Positions 9,424 to 17,634 of a stretch of DNA of 25,020 bases are shown here, piece by piece. This DNA comes from an uncultured Bariatricus sp. GTDB taxonomy: Bacteria; Bacillota; Clostridia; Lachnospirales; Lachnospiraceae. The notes beneath the pieces are model-generated. The model searched no databases and was not told where the DNA came from. It saw only the letters and a program-made list of their open reading frames with translations. Every line of letters begins with the position of its first letter. The stretch's first letter is position 1. The DNA is taken from the NCBI GenBank assembly GCA_934307065.1, contig CAKRCD010000025.1:1-25020 (forward strand), read 5' to 3'. The position numbers and the translations under genes were made by a program.

Positions 9424-10098
9424 CTAAACACCGGCTGCTCTCCTTAATCTGTCCATTCTCGCATCCAATTCTTTGCTCAATCTTGCACATTCAAGCAGCT
9501 CTTGTTCCATATCACTTGTAAACTCATTCGTTTTCTTGTAATGTAATTGATGTTCCAAACTCGCCCAGCAATCCATTGCAATGGTCCGAAGCTGGATTTC
9601 TACTTTCATGCTACGCTTCTCACTGTGCAGGAAAATCGGAACAGCAACAATCAAATGCAGACTCCGGTATCCATTCTCCTTTGGATTCTGGATATAATCT
9701 TTTTTCTCTATTAATGTGATATCATCCTGTTTTAGAAGTGCATCTGCCAGATTATACACATCCTCCGGGAAGGAGCATGTAACCCTCACCCCTGCCACAT
9801 CATTCAAATTTTCTTCAATTGCAGAAATGGAAATCGGAATCCCCTTTCTTTCCATCTTTTCCTTGATACTCGGAATCTTCTTTAATCTGCATTTAATACT
9901 GTTAATGGGATTCCGGTCATGCTGAAGTGAAAATTCTTCATCCAGAACGCGGAACTTGGTTTCTATTTCCATAAGGGCACATTGATAATAGGTCATCAGC
10001 TTCTGGAATTCCATTCCCTTTCTCTCCGCCCATTCAAATGCACCTGTACTCATTATCAGTTCTTGAGCAATTCTCTTATACGCATCTTCTTTTTTCAT
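9424..10098 (-). CDS. Small alarmone synthetase, (p)ppGpp synthetase (RelQ/YwaC-like)
   Basis: Transfers pyrophosphate from ATP to GDP or GTP to make (p)ppGpp. It has a single RelA/SpoT synthetase domain with the hallmarks DVAGVRV, ENGYRSLH (141-148) and EIQLRT (167-172) followed by a WASLEH segment. There is no HD hydrolase, TGS or ACT domain, so it is a monofunctional small synthetase of 224 residues. I prefer the internal ATG at 10098, which has AAGG 8 bases upstream; an in-frame ATG at 10128 would add 10 residues but lies inside the 14-bp tandem repeat and is poorly spaced from any RBS. Which of the RelP or RelQ branches it belongs to is not decidable by eye. It lies downstream of the mscL terminator. 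Confidence 0.92.
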   Translation of the reverse strand: MKKEDAYKRIAQELIMSTGAFEWAERKGMEFQKLMTYYQCALMEIETKFRVLDEEFSLQHDRNPINSIKCRLKKIPSIKEKMERKGIPISISAIEENLNDVAGVRVTCSFPEDVYNLADALLKQDDITLIEKKDYIQNPKENGYRSLHLIVAVPIFLHSEKRSMKVEIQLRTIAMDCWASLEHQLHYKKTNEFTSDMEQELLECARLSKELDARMDRLRRAAGV

Positions 10099-10115
10099 TA
10101 TACTTACCTTATCCT

Positions 10116-10170
10116 CTGTTCTATGCATATGTTCCTACGCACAAGTTCTTATGCACGTGTCCTTATGCAC
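10116..10170. repeat. Four imperfect 14-bp tandem repeats
   Basis: Read on the minus strand the unit is GTGCATAAGAACAT with variants. Copies are at 10157-10170, 10143-10156, 10129-10142 and a 13-base copy at 10116-10128. They fill the space between the mscL terminator and the alarmone synthetase RBS. The period is not a multiple of three, so they are not coding. Confidence 0.8.
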
Positions 10171-10199
10171 AAAAGACCCCAAATGTTCTCTGGGGTCTT
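10171..10199 (-). terminator. Terminator after mscL
   Basis: A 9-bp stem AAGACCCCA/TGGGGTCTT with a 9-base loop and a TTTT-type tail on the minus strand, 12 bases after the mscL stop. Confidence 0.88.
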
Positions 10200-10211
10200 C
10201 TTATATTACTT

Positions 10212-10661
10212 CTATTCTTCCGCTTCTGCAGGCAATACAGATGTACAGTGTGGGCATCTTGTTGCGTCAATCTTCACTTCTGATTTGCAGAATGGACATA
10301 CCTTTGTAGTAGGTGCTTCCGGTTCTGCTTCCTGTTTCTTTGTAAACTCCGCGTTCAACCGGTTCATTAATTTTATAAAACAGAAGATAACCAATGCCAT
10401 CAACAGAAAATTAATTACTGCCGTAATAAAGTTTCCATAATTGATGGATGCTGCATTTTCACCCACTCCAAGCTGAATCTTCCATGCAGAAAAATCAATT
10501 CCTCCTGTAATCAGGCTGATTATAGGCATAACGATATCATTTACCAGAGAAGATACGATCGTCTGAAATGCACCACCGATAATTACACCGACTGCCAGAT
10601 CCATTACATTCCCTCTGCTGATAAATGTCTTAAATTCTGAAACGAAACTTTTTGCTGCCAT
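10212..10661 (-). CDS. mscL: Large-conductance mechanosensitive channel MscL with C-terminal zinc ribbon
   Basis: MscL is a homopentameric membrane valve that opens under extreme turgor. The N-terminal amphipathic helix and TM1 ([20 protein letters not shown], then [20 protein letters not shown]) match the family closely. A short periplasmic loop is followed by TM2 ([24 protein letters not shown]). After a Glu/Ala-rich linker the last 25 residues form two CxxC knuckles, CPFC and CPHC, a zinc-ribbon tail that E. coli MscL lacks. Protein length is 149 from the ATG at 10661, which has GAGG 8 bases upstream; an upstream in-frame GTG at 10682 has no RBS and overlaps the stop of the chorismate mutase gene. 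It lies 20 bases behind that gene and ahead of a terminator. Confidence 0.95.
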   Translation of the reverse strand: MAAKSFVSEFKTFISRGNVMDLAVGVIIGGAFQTIVSSLVNDIVMPIISLITGGIDFSAWKIQLGVGENAASINYGNFITAVINFLLMALVIFCFIKLMNRLNAEFTKKQEAEPEAPTTKVCPFCKSEVKIDATRCPHCTSVLPAEAEE

Positions 10662-10681
10662 TTGTACTTCCTCGCTTTCCA

Positions 10682-11227
10682 CTACAACACATGAAAATTC
10701 TTAGATTCTTTTGATAATTGATAAAGCAGTTTCTTCATTGCTTCATCCTGAAGTTCCCCACGAATAACAAGCCGGAACCGTGCTTCTTCCTGATTCTCTT
10801 CCAGCACCTTGAAATCCTTCATATGAAAACCATAATCCCCAATCATCGTGAGAATTGCTGATGCCCCATTTAATTGATTCGGTCTTGTCAGCTCCATTTT
10901 CACATATCCATTACCGCTTTCTTCTGCCTCCGCCAAAATAGGCTGAACCACTTCCGGATTCCAGTCATAAATCAGACCATACTCGTATTTTCTGGCAACT
11001 TCCATCATCTTTCGCACAAATGCAGTATACTCTATTTTCAGCTCCGGTGCAACATCTTCCGACAGACGCGCAAGAATTTCTGCCTCCCGCTCTGCCTTAT
11101 AGATTTCATCACCTGACGCATATTTTACCTCAGCTACATGTTTCGCAGCCTCCATCCGCCGGAGAAACAATTCTTTTATCTGAGGATCAATCCGGTCAAT
11201 CTCTTTTCTTATCTCTGCTAATGTCAT
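10682..11227 (-). CDS. Chorismate mutase with C-terminal ACT-like domain
   Basis: The first 85 residues are an AroQ-type all-helical chorismate mutase: [23 protein letters not shown], the conserved [16 protein letters not shown] stretch, and a third helix ending [12 protein letters not shown]. This fold converts chorismate to prephenate. Residues about 105-181 have a beta-alpha-beta-beta-alpha-beta pattern resembling an ACT regulatory domain ([19 protein letters not shown]), but the prephenate dehydratase core that normally lies between these parts is absent. The predicted ATG at 11227 follows AAAGG closely. mscL begins 20 bases after the stop, likely on the same transcript. Feedback control by an aromatic amino acid is a reasonable guess; the ligand is unknown. 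Confidence 0.88.
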   Translation of the reverse strand: MTLAEIRKEIDRIDPQIKELFLRRMEAAKHVAEVKYASGDEIYKAEREAEILARLSEDVAPELKIEYTAFVRKMMEVARKYEYGLIYDWNPEVVQPILAEAEESGNGYVKMELTRPNQLNGASAILTMIGDYGFHMKDFKVLEENQEEARFRLVIRGELQDEAMKKLLYQLSKESKNFHVL

Positions 11228-11378
11228 TTTCCTTTACCACCAAATAATATAAATTAAAGTCAAACTCAATCCCACACAGAACAGTATAAGTCCAAATGAA
11301 AAGCTCCTTTCAATAATGCGCTGGCTCGCCAGGACTTCTTCCTACCATATGAGCACACACTCTTGATACTTCTTTTCT

Positions 11379-12005
11379 TTATTTATAATTATTCCAAAAT
11401 TCATCTGCTGTATTAATCAAATGCAATACCATCATCTGACTCGCCATGTCTCCATCACGCACTTCTATATAATGTATTATTTGTTCCCATTCACGAATAC
11501 TAGCATGTCTTCTTTCTTCTGTAACAGATGTTTTAGAAGTAATTCTGAGTATATTGTCCATCATGTTATCTAACATATTCACTATAATACTATTTTTAGT
11601 CTTTTCTTTTATCGTTGTATGATTATCTAATTCTCGATATGCATATTCTTCATGTTCTGCCACTTTCATTCTTTGGGTATTATATTTTAATCGTTCAATG
11701 TCCTGCGCTGTCATTTCTGCTATATTCCAAATTAATAATTTCGGTTCAATCAAGAGTCTGACCTGAAAGGATTCTTCTATCGTCTTTTTATCAATTGGAG
11801 CAACATATGTTCCTGATTTAGCTCTCACATATAACCACTTTTCTTCTTTCAACCGATCAATTGCAATTCGAACCGCTGGTCTTGTAACATTATATATTTC
11901 ACAAAGTTCTCTCTCGCTTATTTTTGTATTTTCCGATAATACACCAGATAAAATCTTATCTTTGATATCCTGTACAATCTGTTCTTCAATACGAATATTC
12001 TCCAA
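11379..12005 (-). CDS. GntR-family regulator with FCD ligand domain
   Basis: A 208-residue regulator. The winged helix-turn-helix at about 5-72 has the GntR signature ISERELCEIYNVTRPAVRIAIDRLKEEKW. Residues about 78-205 form the helical FCD domain (ESFQVRLLIEPKLLIWNIA through a final helix with HLINTADEFWNNYK), typical of the FadR subfamily that senses carboxylates, sugar acids or amino-acid-like ligands. The start is TTG at 12005, supported by GGAGG 9 bases upstream. It lies directly downstream of the reductase-transporter operon, separated by a terminator, and has its own promoter. A sequence fitting the FadR-type operator lies on the operon's -10 box, so it is the likely local regulator; that is inference. 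Confidence 0.92.
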   Translation of the reverse strand: MENIRIEEQIVQDIKDKILSGVLSENTKISERELCEIYNVTRPAVRIAIDRLKEEKWLYVRAKSGTYVAPIDKKTIEESFQVRLLIEPKLLIWNIAEMTAQDIERLKYNTQRMKVAEHEEYAYRELDNHTTIKEKTKNSIIVNMLDNMMDNILRITSKTSVTEERRHASIREWEQIIHYIEVRDGDMASQMMVLHLINTADEFWNNYK

Positions 12006-12055
12006 ACTTATTTTCCTCCATCAATAACACATTCTCATACATACAACACATTACT

Positions 12056-12084
12056 AGAATAGCAGTTTCCCTTTACGTTTACAA
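12056..12084 (-). promoter_or_regulatory. Promoter of the FCD regulator gene
   Basis: TTGTAA (12079-12084), a 17-base spacer and TATTCT (12056-12061). A spaced inverted repeat ATTCT/AGAAT with a 20-base gap begins at the -10 and could serve autoregulation. Confidence 0.45.
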
Positions 12085-12098
12085 CAATTATTTCCTTA

Positions 12099-12139
12099 AA
12101 AAGGGCATGTAAAAAAACACAAGTTTTTCACACGCCCTT
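12099..12139 (-). terminator. Terminator of the grd-nhaC operon
   Basis: A 10-bp stem AAGGGCGTGT/ACATGCCCTT (12130-12139 with 12101-12110, one wobble) continues inward through an A-rich/T-rich pairing and ends in T5. It separates the transporter genes from the regulator gene. Confidence 0.8.
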
Positions 12140-12149
12140 AATATTCATC

Positions 12150-13568
12150 TTATGTATTATCTCCTTTTTTATACATTCCGATGCCAAGCAAAGCTAGTAT
12201 CATTGCCATAATTGGATTTAAATATGTATTCATACTATATAAGGCATATCCATTCCTTCCGAATACCTCGACACCTAATGTTGCCACATAAAACGCACCA
12301 GCCGCACTCCATGGAACAAGCGGTAACATCATCGTTCCAGAATCTTCCAACGTTCTAGATAAAACCGATGCCGGCATTCCCTTTTTTTCAAATTCCTCTT
12401 TAAACATTTCTCCGGTAATAATAAAGGCCGGATAAGAAGAACCTGCACATGCTGCAATCAAGAAATTAATAAATAGTGCGCTGCCAACTAACGCCACTCT
12501 CGTTTGACAATGTTGTAACAGCGGTCTGGTAGCAATTTTCAAAAAACCGGCTTTATCTATAATTGCCGCATAAGCATATCCACAATATACTACTATTACT
12601 ATACCCGCCATTGATTTCATGCCACCACGATTTAATAATATCCCTATCGCCTCCGCAATTTCTCCATCGTATACCAAAGATACTGAAAATCCTTCTACTC
12701 CGCTTGCAATCCCTTGTACAATTGGGAATCCTTGAATAACACCTCCTAAAAAAAATGCTATTGCTGATGAGATAATCATAACTAAAACGGGAGGAATTTT
12801 TAAGAAAGCCCCAAAAAGCAGAATAATAAATGGCAAAATCAACAAAAAATTCCAATCATATATCTTATCTAATGATTGCATCATATCTATCGCACTTGCC
12901 GGAAATTCATTTGAGGAAATAAAAATCCTTTTCCCACAAATCCAAAAAAACAAAAGCGATAAAAAACTTGCTGGCAATGTTGTCCATAACATAGACTTAA
13001 TATGACTATAAATACTTGTTCCACAGCACATAGGTGCTAAATTAGTTGTCTCTGATAATGGTGATAATTTATCTCCTACCAAAGCTCCACATATTACAGA
13101 AGCTGCAGTAATGTGTAGCGGGATTCCAAATCCTGCTGCCACGCCCATCATAGCTACCCCACCTGTTGCTGCTGACCCCCATGAGGTCCCTGTTACAATT
13201 GAAAGAATTGCACATACAAGGAAACTACATACATATATGTATTGAGGACGTAAAAGCTTTAATCCATAATAGATGACCATCGGAATAGACCCGCTAAACA
13301 TAAATGATGCAATTACAATTCCTATCATCCATATAATTAATATTGCCGGAGTTGCTCTCATTATTTTTTCACAGATTGCACCTTCCAACTCCATATAAGT
13401 ATAGCCTATTTTTTTTGCTAAAACCCCTGCCACTATTGCTGATAAAATCATCAAAATTTCAATACGAATATGAAAATAAATATATCCTATTGCAACAATT
13501 ACAGCCATTTGTAGAATTGCCACAATAGATTCCCAGAACTTTGCCTCTCTTTTCGGGATTTCTTTCAT
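12150..13568 (-). CDS. NhaC-family Na+/H+ antiporter-like transporter (second copy)
   Basis: A 472-residue membrane protein with about 11-12 hydrophobic segments. It carries the NhaC/ion-transporter hallmarks GTSWGSAATGGVAMMGVAAGFGIP (quoted region near 128-152, key residues G-T-S-W-G) and GDKLSPLSETTNLAP (about 169-183), plus an SYPAFIITGEMF segment. NhaC-family proteins exchange Na+ for H+, and some relatives (MleN) move carboxylates in exchange for Na+. ATG at 13568 follows a GAGG element. It starts 15 bases after the first NhaC-type gene and is the last gene before the terminator. The pair shares motif order but diverges strongly, so this is not a recent duplication. Given its operon it may import the reductase substrate or export the product. 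Confidence 0.9.
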   Translation of the reverse strand: MKEIPKREAKFWESIVAILQMAVIVAIGYIYFHIRIEILMILSAIVAGVLAKKIGYTYMELEGAICEKIMRATPAILIIWMIGIVIASFMFSGSIPMVIYYGLKLLRPQYIYVCSFLVCAILSIVTGTSWGSAATGGVAMMGVAAGFGIPLHITAASVICGALVGDKLSPLSETTNLAPMCCGTSIYSHIKSMLWTTLPASFLSLLFFWICGKRIFISSNEFPASAIDMMQSLDKIYDWNFLLILPFIILLFGAFLKIPPVLVMIISSAIAFFLGGVIQGFPIVQGIASGVEGFSVSLVYDGEIAEAIGILLNRGGMKSMAGIVIVVYCGYAYAAIIDKAGFLKIATRPLLQHCQTRVALVGSALFINFLIAACAGSSYPAFIITGEMFKEEFEKKGMPASVLSRTLEDSGTMMLPLVPWSAAGAFYVATLGVEVFGRNGYALYSMNTYLNPIMAMILALLGIGMYKKGDNT

Positions 13569-13583
13569 AACACCTCACCCTCT

Positions 13584-14969
13584 CTATGCCTTTTTGGTCA
13601 TAAACCATCCTGTAAATCCATAGATAATCAGCAGAATAGAGGAAGCCCAAAATGAATAGTAAAATGGTAAAAAGTCTTTAAAAGTGATACCTAATGTAGA
13701 TACAATCAAAACATGACTTCCACACCAAGGTACTAATGCATTGGTATGCCCTGATCCTTCCAATAAGGATCTTGCCATAGTGAGTTTATCCATTCCTAAA
13801 TCGTTATATGGCTTTTCAAACATTCCTGCATTTAAAACAACACCTGTGTATGCTGTTCCACCTAAATAAGTACATAATACTGCTGAAATATAAGATGCCA
13901 AGACCAGTGTTCCTCTGTTTCCTGTGATTTTACCCATTTTTGATATTAATGCGCTCATAATACCAACTTCTTCCAAAACTCCAGCCAGGATAAATGCGCA
14001 GAAGATAATCAACATAATACCCATCATGCTCAGCATTCCTCCCCCTGTCAAAAGCTTGTCAATCTCTGGAATACCTGTGTCTGTCGTATAACCATTATAA
14101 AGAGCCTTCAATAATTCTCCAAGATCCTTTCCCTGATAAAAAACTGCGATTCCTAGTGCTAATAATACTCCCAACACCAAAACCGGAAGAACTGGTTTTT
14201 TCCTTGCTGCCAAAAAAACTACAACAATAATTGGAAGCAATAATAACAGATAATTAATATTATATTGAGCACTGATTCCATCAATCAGAAATTGAATCTT
14301 TTCCTTGTCCATTCCGTTTCCTGCATATTTGAGACCCATAAATGCAAATATGACCGCTGCAATCAAACCGCCAAGACCACTTGTCGGAATCATTTTTTTC
14401 CACACATCAAGTACATCTTCTTGTGTCATTGCTGCTCCTAAATTGGTCGTATCTGACAATGGACTCCATTTATCTCCAATCCAGCATCCACTTACAATCG
14501 CTCCACCAGCAATTCCTACAGGGACGCCAATTCCATTTGCAACCCCCATAAGTGCCACACCTACTGTCGCACAAGTCGTCCATGATGATCCTGTAGCAAT
14601 GGATACAATTGCCGAAGAAACAAATGCCGCAATTAAAAATGTTCCTGGGGTTAATATCTTCAATCCCATCACAACCAATGCTGGAATCGTACCACTTGCT
14701 AACCAAGATGCACTAATCAAACCAACCATGAGAAGTATGATTACAGCTGACATCCCTTTAGAAAACATCTTTAATATACTCGCATAAATTGCTTCCCAAC
14801 TGATTTTTAGTTTCAAAACACCATAAGCAGCTGAAACCAATGCACATAGCAGTATTGCCATACCTGTTGGAAAACGTCCACTAGCAAATATAAAAATCAT
14901 GACAAATATAAGAACTAATATAAATGATTCTAAAAAACTAATTTCTCTCTTTTGTTCTTTATCACTCAT
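13584..14969 (-). CDS. NhaC-family Na+/H+ antiporter-like transporter (first copy)
   Basis: A 461-residue polytopic membrane protein of the NhaC family. Signature stretches are GSSWTTCATVGVALMGVANG (about 127-146) and GDKWSPLSDTTNLGAAM, followed by a long second half with LVPWCGSH near 415, a carboxylate/ion-binding-like segment. The start at 14969 (MSDKEQ) is fixed by AAAGGAGGAG just upstream; an in-frame GTG at 14987 would overlap the grdB stop codon and place the Shine-Dalgarno inside the coding region. It begins 17 bases after grdB ends, with no terminator, so it is co-transcribed with the reductase genes. Sodium-coupled exchange of a small acid or amino-acid derivative is plausible; the substrate is not visible. 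Confidence 0.9.
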   Translation of the reverse strand: MSDKEQKREISFLESFILVLIFVMIFIFASGRFPTGMAILLCALVSAAYGVLKLKISWEAIYASILKMFSKGMSAVIILLMVGLISASWLASGTIPALVVMGLKILTPGTFLIAAFVSSAIVSIATGSSWTTCATVGVALMGVANGIGVPVGIAGGAIVSGCWIGDKWSPLSDTTNLGAAMTQEDVLDVWKKMIPTSGLGGLIAAVIFAFMGLKYAGNGMDKEKIQFLIDGISAQYNINYLLLLLPIIVVVFLAARKKPVLPVLVLGVLLALGIAVFYQGKDLGELLKALYNGYTTDTGIPEIDKLLTGGGMLSMMGIMLIIFCAFILAGVLEEVGIMSALISKMGKITGNRGTLVLASYISAVLCTYLGGTAYTGVVLNAGMFEKPYNDLGMDKLTMARSLLEGSGHTNALVPWCGSHVLIVSTLGITFKDFLPFYYSFWASSILLIIYGFTGWFMTKKA

Positions 14970-14986
14970 TCCTACTCCTCCTTTCA

Positions 14987-16285
14987 CTAATCTACTTTAA
15001 AAATTGTCTGTTGTGCAATATCAGTCTGTAATGCTTCTATCGCAACAGAAATAATTTTCTCTCTAACCTTCTTTTCTTCTTCTTTTGATACTTTCGGATT
15101 TCCTACCACATAAGGAATAGAAATTCCCGGAACTATTCTATTCGCTCCGACCGACTTAGAAATAGGTGTAACGGTACAAATATGTACTGCTGGAATCTTT
15201 GCCGCTTCTAATTGTTTTACTATCGTTGCACCGCAACGAGTACATGTTCCTCAAGTCGAAGTTAAAATAACACCATCTACTTTTTCTGCCATCAATTCTT
15301 CTGCAATTGCTTTTCCAAATTCTTTTGCCCTCACTGTCGGCATTGCTGTTCCGGTGGTAACAAAAACCTTGTTATATAAATGACCAATATCACCTCTATC
15401 TTCCATATCTTTTAGTACATCTGAAGGCAATACTCTTTTTCCATCCTCATTAACATATACCGGATCATATCCACCATGTACTGTTTCTGCGTTTGGCAGT
15501 TCTGCACCACCATACTCTTCAAGTCTATGAACTACATATTTCATTGCTGCGGAAGCCTCAAGTCGATCTGGGTTTCCTTTTGGAACAAGTCCACCAGTAG
15601 TAATTAATGCAATATTTGCTCTTTTTATATCCTTAATTGCAGGGCTTGGTTCTATTTTCTCAAATATTGGCATAGGCAACTCTGTCTTATAAGGTTTTCC
15701 GGACATTTTGTCAAGTAACATATCTACTGCACGTTCTGCGCCTGTTTTATCTGACATAAATACCTTTCTAATACCTCTCTGAATATATCCATCTTTTTTC
15801 GGTTCATCGATCATCTCATTCTTTGCAAGGCGCATAATAAATTCAGACATATTCTTTATTGTCGTGGTCATATAACGGGCTGAGTCTCCACATGGCAAAA
15901 TATATGCATATCTTCTGTACATTAATACCCCAGGATTATCTTCATTCATAGAACAAACCGCTTCAATGCCTATCTCATATGCACTTTTACATGCTTCTCC
16001 GCATGCAACACCATAACGACCTGCCAAAAAAGCTGGACCAGCAACAAACAAGTCTGCTCTTTTTTCCCTCAAAATATCTTTAATTTTTTCTGCCGCTTCT
16101 TTATGTTCCACAAAATAAGTGTCTCCACATATAATCGTTGCCACAATCTGCGCAGAATCTCCTAATGCTTTCTGAAGACCGACTCCCGGTCCCACACATC
16201 CTTCTCTTACCTCCAATGGATAATCTGCCACTTCTTCTCCACCAATCTGTCCAAAAAATTGATTAATATAATGAACAATCCGCAT
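14987..16285 (-). CDS. Glycine/sarcosine/betaine/D-proline-type reductase selenoprotein B (GrdB family), TGA read as Sec
   Basis: Component-B selenoproteins cleave the substrate amine (glycine, sarcosine, betaine or similar) and pass the carboxymethyl group to selenoprotein A. Read through one in-frame TGA at 15251-15253, the protein is 432 residues, close to the known GrdB length, with selenocysteine at 345 in TST-U-GTCTRCGA followed by an 87-residue tail containing TPISKSVGANRIVP and ending ALQTDIAQQTIFKVD. The start is ATG at 16285 (MRIVHYINQFFGQIGGEE, the classic GrdB opening), with AAGGAGG 8 bases upstream; the GTG at 16294 is too close to that RBS. It follows grdE by 15 bases. The stop is TAG at 14987-14989. 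Which substrate-specific B type it is cannot be told by eye. Confidence 0.93.
15219..15253 (-). promoter_or_regulatory. TGA selenocysteine codon with bacterial SECIS-like hairpin
   Basis: The UGA (15251-15253) is followed by 12 bases, then a perfect 6-bp stem CGUUGC/GCAACG (15233-15238 with 15224-15229) closing the 3-base loop GGU, extended by an ACU/AGU pairing (15239-15241 with 15219-15221) across a 2-base bulge. The loop begins 19 bases after the UGA and opens with G, as expected for a bacterial SECIS that recruits SelB. Confidence 0.8.
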
Positions 16286-16300
16286 ATCCTGCACCTCCTT

Positions 16301-17563
16301 TTAATACACTTTTGATGTGAGTTTTGTCATTCCCATACCATTATGCATACTCATAATACTTGAAACTGTTACATATAAACTTCCATCCGGTAAAATACTC
16401 TCAGCAGAACCACCCGCTAATATTTTAATTTGTTCTTCATGCCCAATTACCTTATTCATTTTTGGTAAATGCATCTTTTCAATTCTGCTTCCCACATTAA
16501 TTACTGCATCTGCTTCTGGTGTAGAATCAGTAATCGCTTCTTCCTCACCAATTGCTCCAACAATCATAACTGTACGAATATCACTTTTCTCCGCATTTCT
16601 ACATAACATCATTAAATCTGCTTCTGGATTTCCACCACCTTCTTCTGGCAAAAGCAATCCATCGAGATCCAACAATTTTGCAATATTGATTGCTCCTGTG
16701 CAACATCTTTTTTTATCCGCTAACCCTGGACAAGATGGAGTAAATATAATGCCCTTGAAGTCTAAATCTTTTCCGTGACGTTTATATAGTTCTTTAACAA
16801 GTGGATTATTCTGGTGGTCATACGTTGTATATTTATTGGATGCAACCACACAATTTCCGCTTACCAACGCACCATCCATCAATTCATTAGGATGCAATAA
16901 CGTTGTATGCAATTTTTTTGCATCCACTCCATATACATAATTATCATGAAGCAATCCCTGTGCCATTGCCAAAAATAAAATAGCCACCTTCGGTAATGGT
17001 TTTTCTACTTTATCCAATTTATAGTCTTCTATTTTATCAGCTTTAACCTTCACGGCACAAGAAGCTAAATACTTTGCTGCTTTAATCCCCGCCAAGCGAA
17101 TTGCTGTCTCATGCTCGACCGCTGACAGGTTTTCCTTTTTTTCAGCCACAATGACAACATTATTAAGGGAGGAATAATAACACACTTCGCTTGCCGGCCC
17201 TGTCATGTCAATAATCCCTTCTTGAAAACCTACAATTTTACCAGTTGTAACAACTCCAACTCCTTTTAAAACTTTTGTGACACCTTCACCAGTTCCTTCG
17301 CAATCTCCTAAAAAACCTGGAAATGCATTTCCTTCCTCATCACACTTAATTCGTGGTTCTATTACATCCTTTACCGGAATAATTCTAATTGATTCGCCTG
17401 GTCTGGCTAACTCAATATCAATAGATTTAAATCTTTCATCTTGCAGATATTGAATCAACTCCTCTTTATTAATCTCCAATAGATGATTTTTTACCTGAGT
17501 CACTTCACCAAATTGGATATCTTGAATATTCACAAATTCAAGTGTTAATTTCATTTCTTTCAT
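16301..17563 (-). CDS. Glycine/sarcosine/betaine reductase component B subunit, GrdE-like proprotein
   Basis: GrdE-type proteins are made as a proprotein that self-cleaves before a cysteine, giving a pyruvoyl group that binds the substrate amine as a Schiff base next to the selenoprotein subunit. The 420-residue protein carries the matching site SGN-C238-VVASNKYTTYDHQNNP; in characterised GrdE the cleaved cysteine is near 242. Downstream GNPEADLMMLCRN and a C-terminal GMTKLTSKVY are family-like. Three further cysteines (278, 287, 288) sit where the GrdE I recall has none. ATG at 17563 follows AGGAGG at an 11-base spacing. It is the first gene of the operon, with a strong promoter, and grdB follows after 15 bases. 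GrdA, GrdC and GrdD are not in the window. Confidence 0.92.
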   Translation of the reverse strand: MKEMKLTLEFVNIQDIQFGEVTQVKNHLLEINKEELIQYLQDERFKSIDIELARPGESIRIIPVKDVIEPRIKCDEEGNAFPGFLGDCEGTGEGVTKVLKGVGVVTTGKIVGFQEGIIDMTGPASEVCYYSSLNNVVIVAEKKENLSAVEHETAIRLAGIKAAKYLASCAVKVKADKIEDYKLDKVEKPLPKVAILFLAMAQGLLHDNYVYGVDAKKLHTTLLHPNELMDGALVSGNCVVASNKYTTYDHQNNPLVKELYKRHGKDLDFKGIIFTPSCPGLADKKRCCTGAINIAKLLDLDGLLLPEEGGGNPEADLMMLCRNAEKSDIRTVMIVGAIGEEEAITDSTPEADAVINVGSRIEKMHLPKMNKVIGHEEQIKILAGGSAESILPDGSLYVTVSSIMSMHNGMGMTKLTSKVY

Positions 17564-17634
17564 TTTACTCTTCGCCTCCTATTCTGGTTTACCACATAGA
17601 CTGCTATTTTTCATTTACAAGTTTATTTTCCTTT

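Noticed and set aside
10662..10682. Upstream GTG start for mscL
   Set aside because: No RBS precedes it, it overlaps the upstream stop codon, and the MscL family begins at the later ATG.
14970..14987. Upstream GTG start for the first NhaC gene
   Set aside because: It would put the AAAGGAGGAG Shine-Dalgarno inside the coding region and overlap the grdB stop; the ATG at 14969 is correctly spaced.
15251..15253. The TGA as a nonsense mutation making grdB a pseudogene
   Set aside because: The frame stays open and conserved for 87 codons beyond it, the family carries Sec at this exact place, and a SECIS-like hairpin follows.
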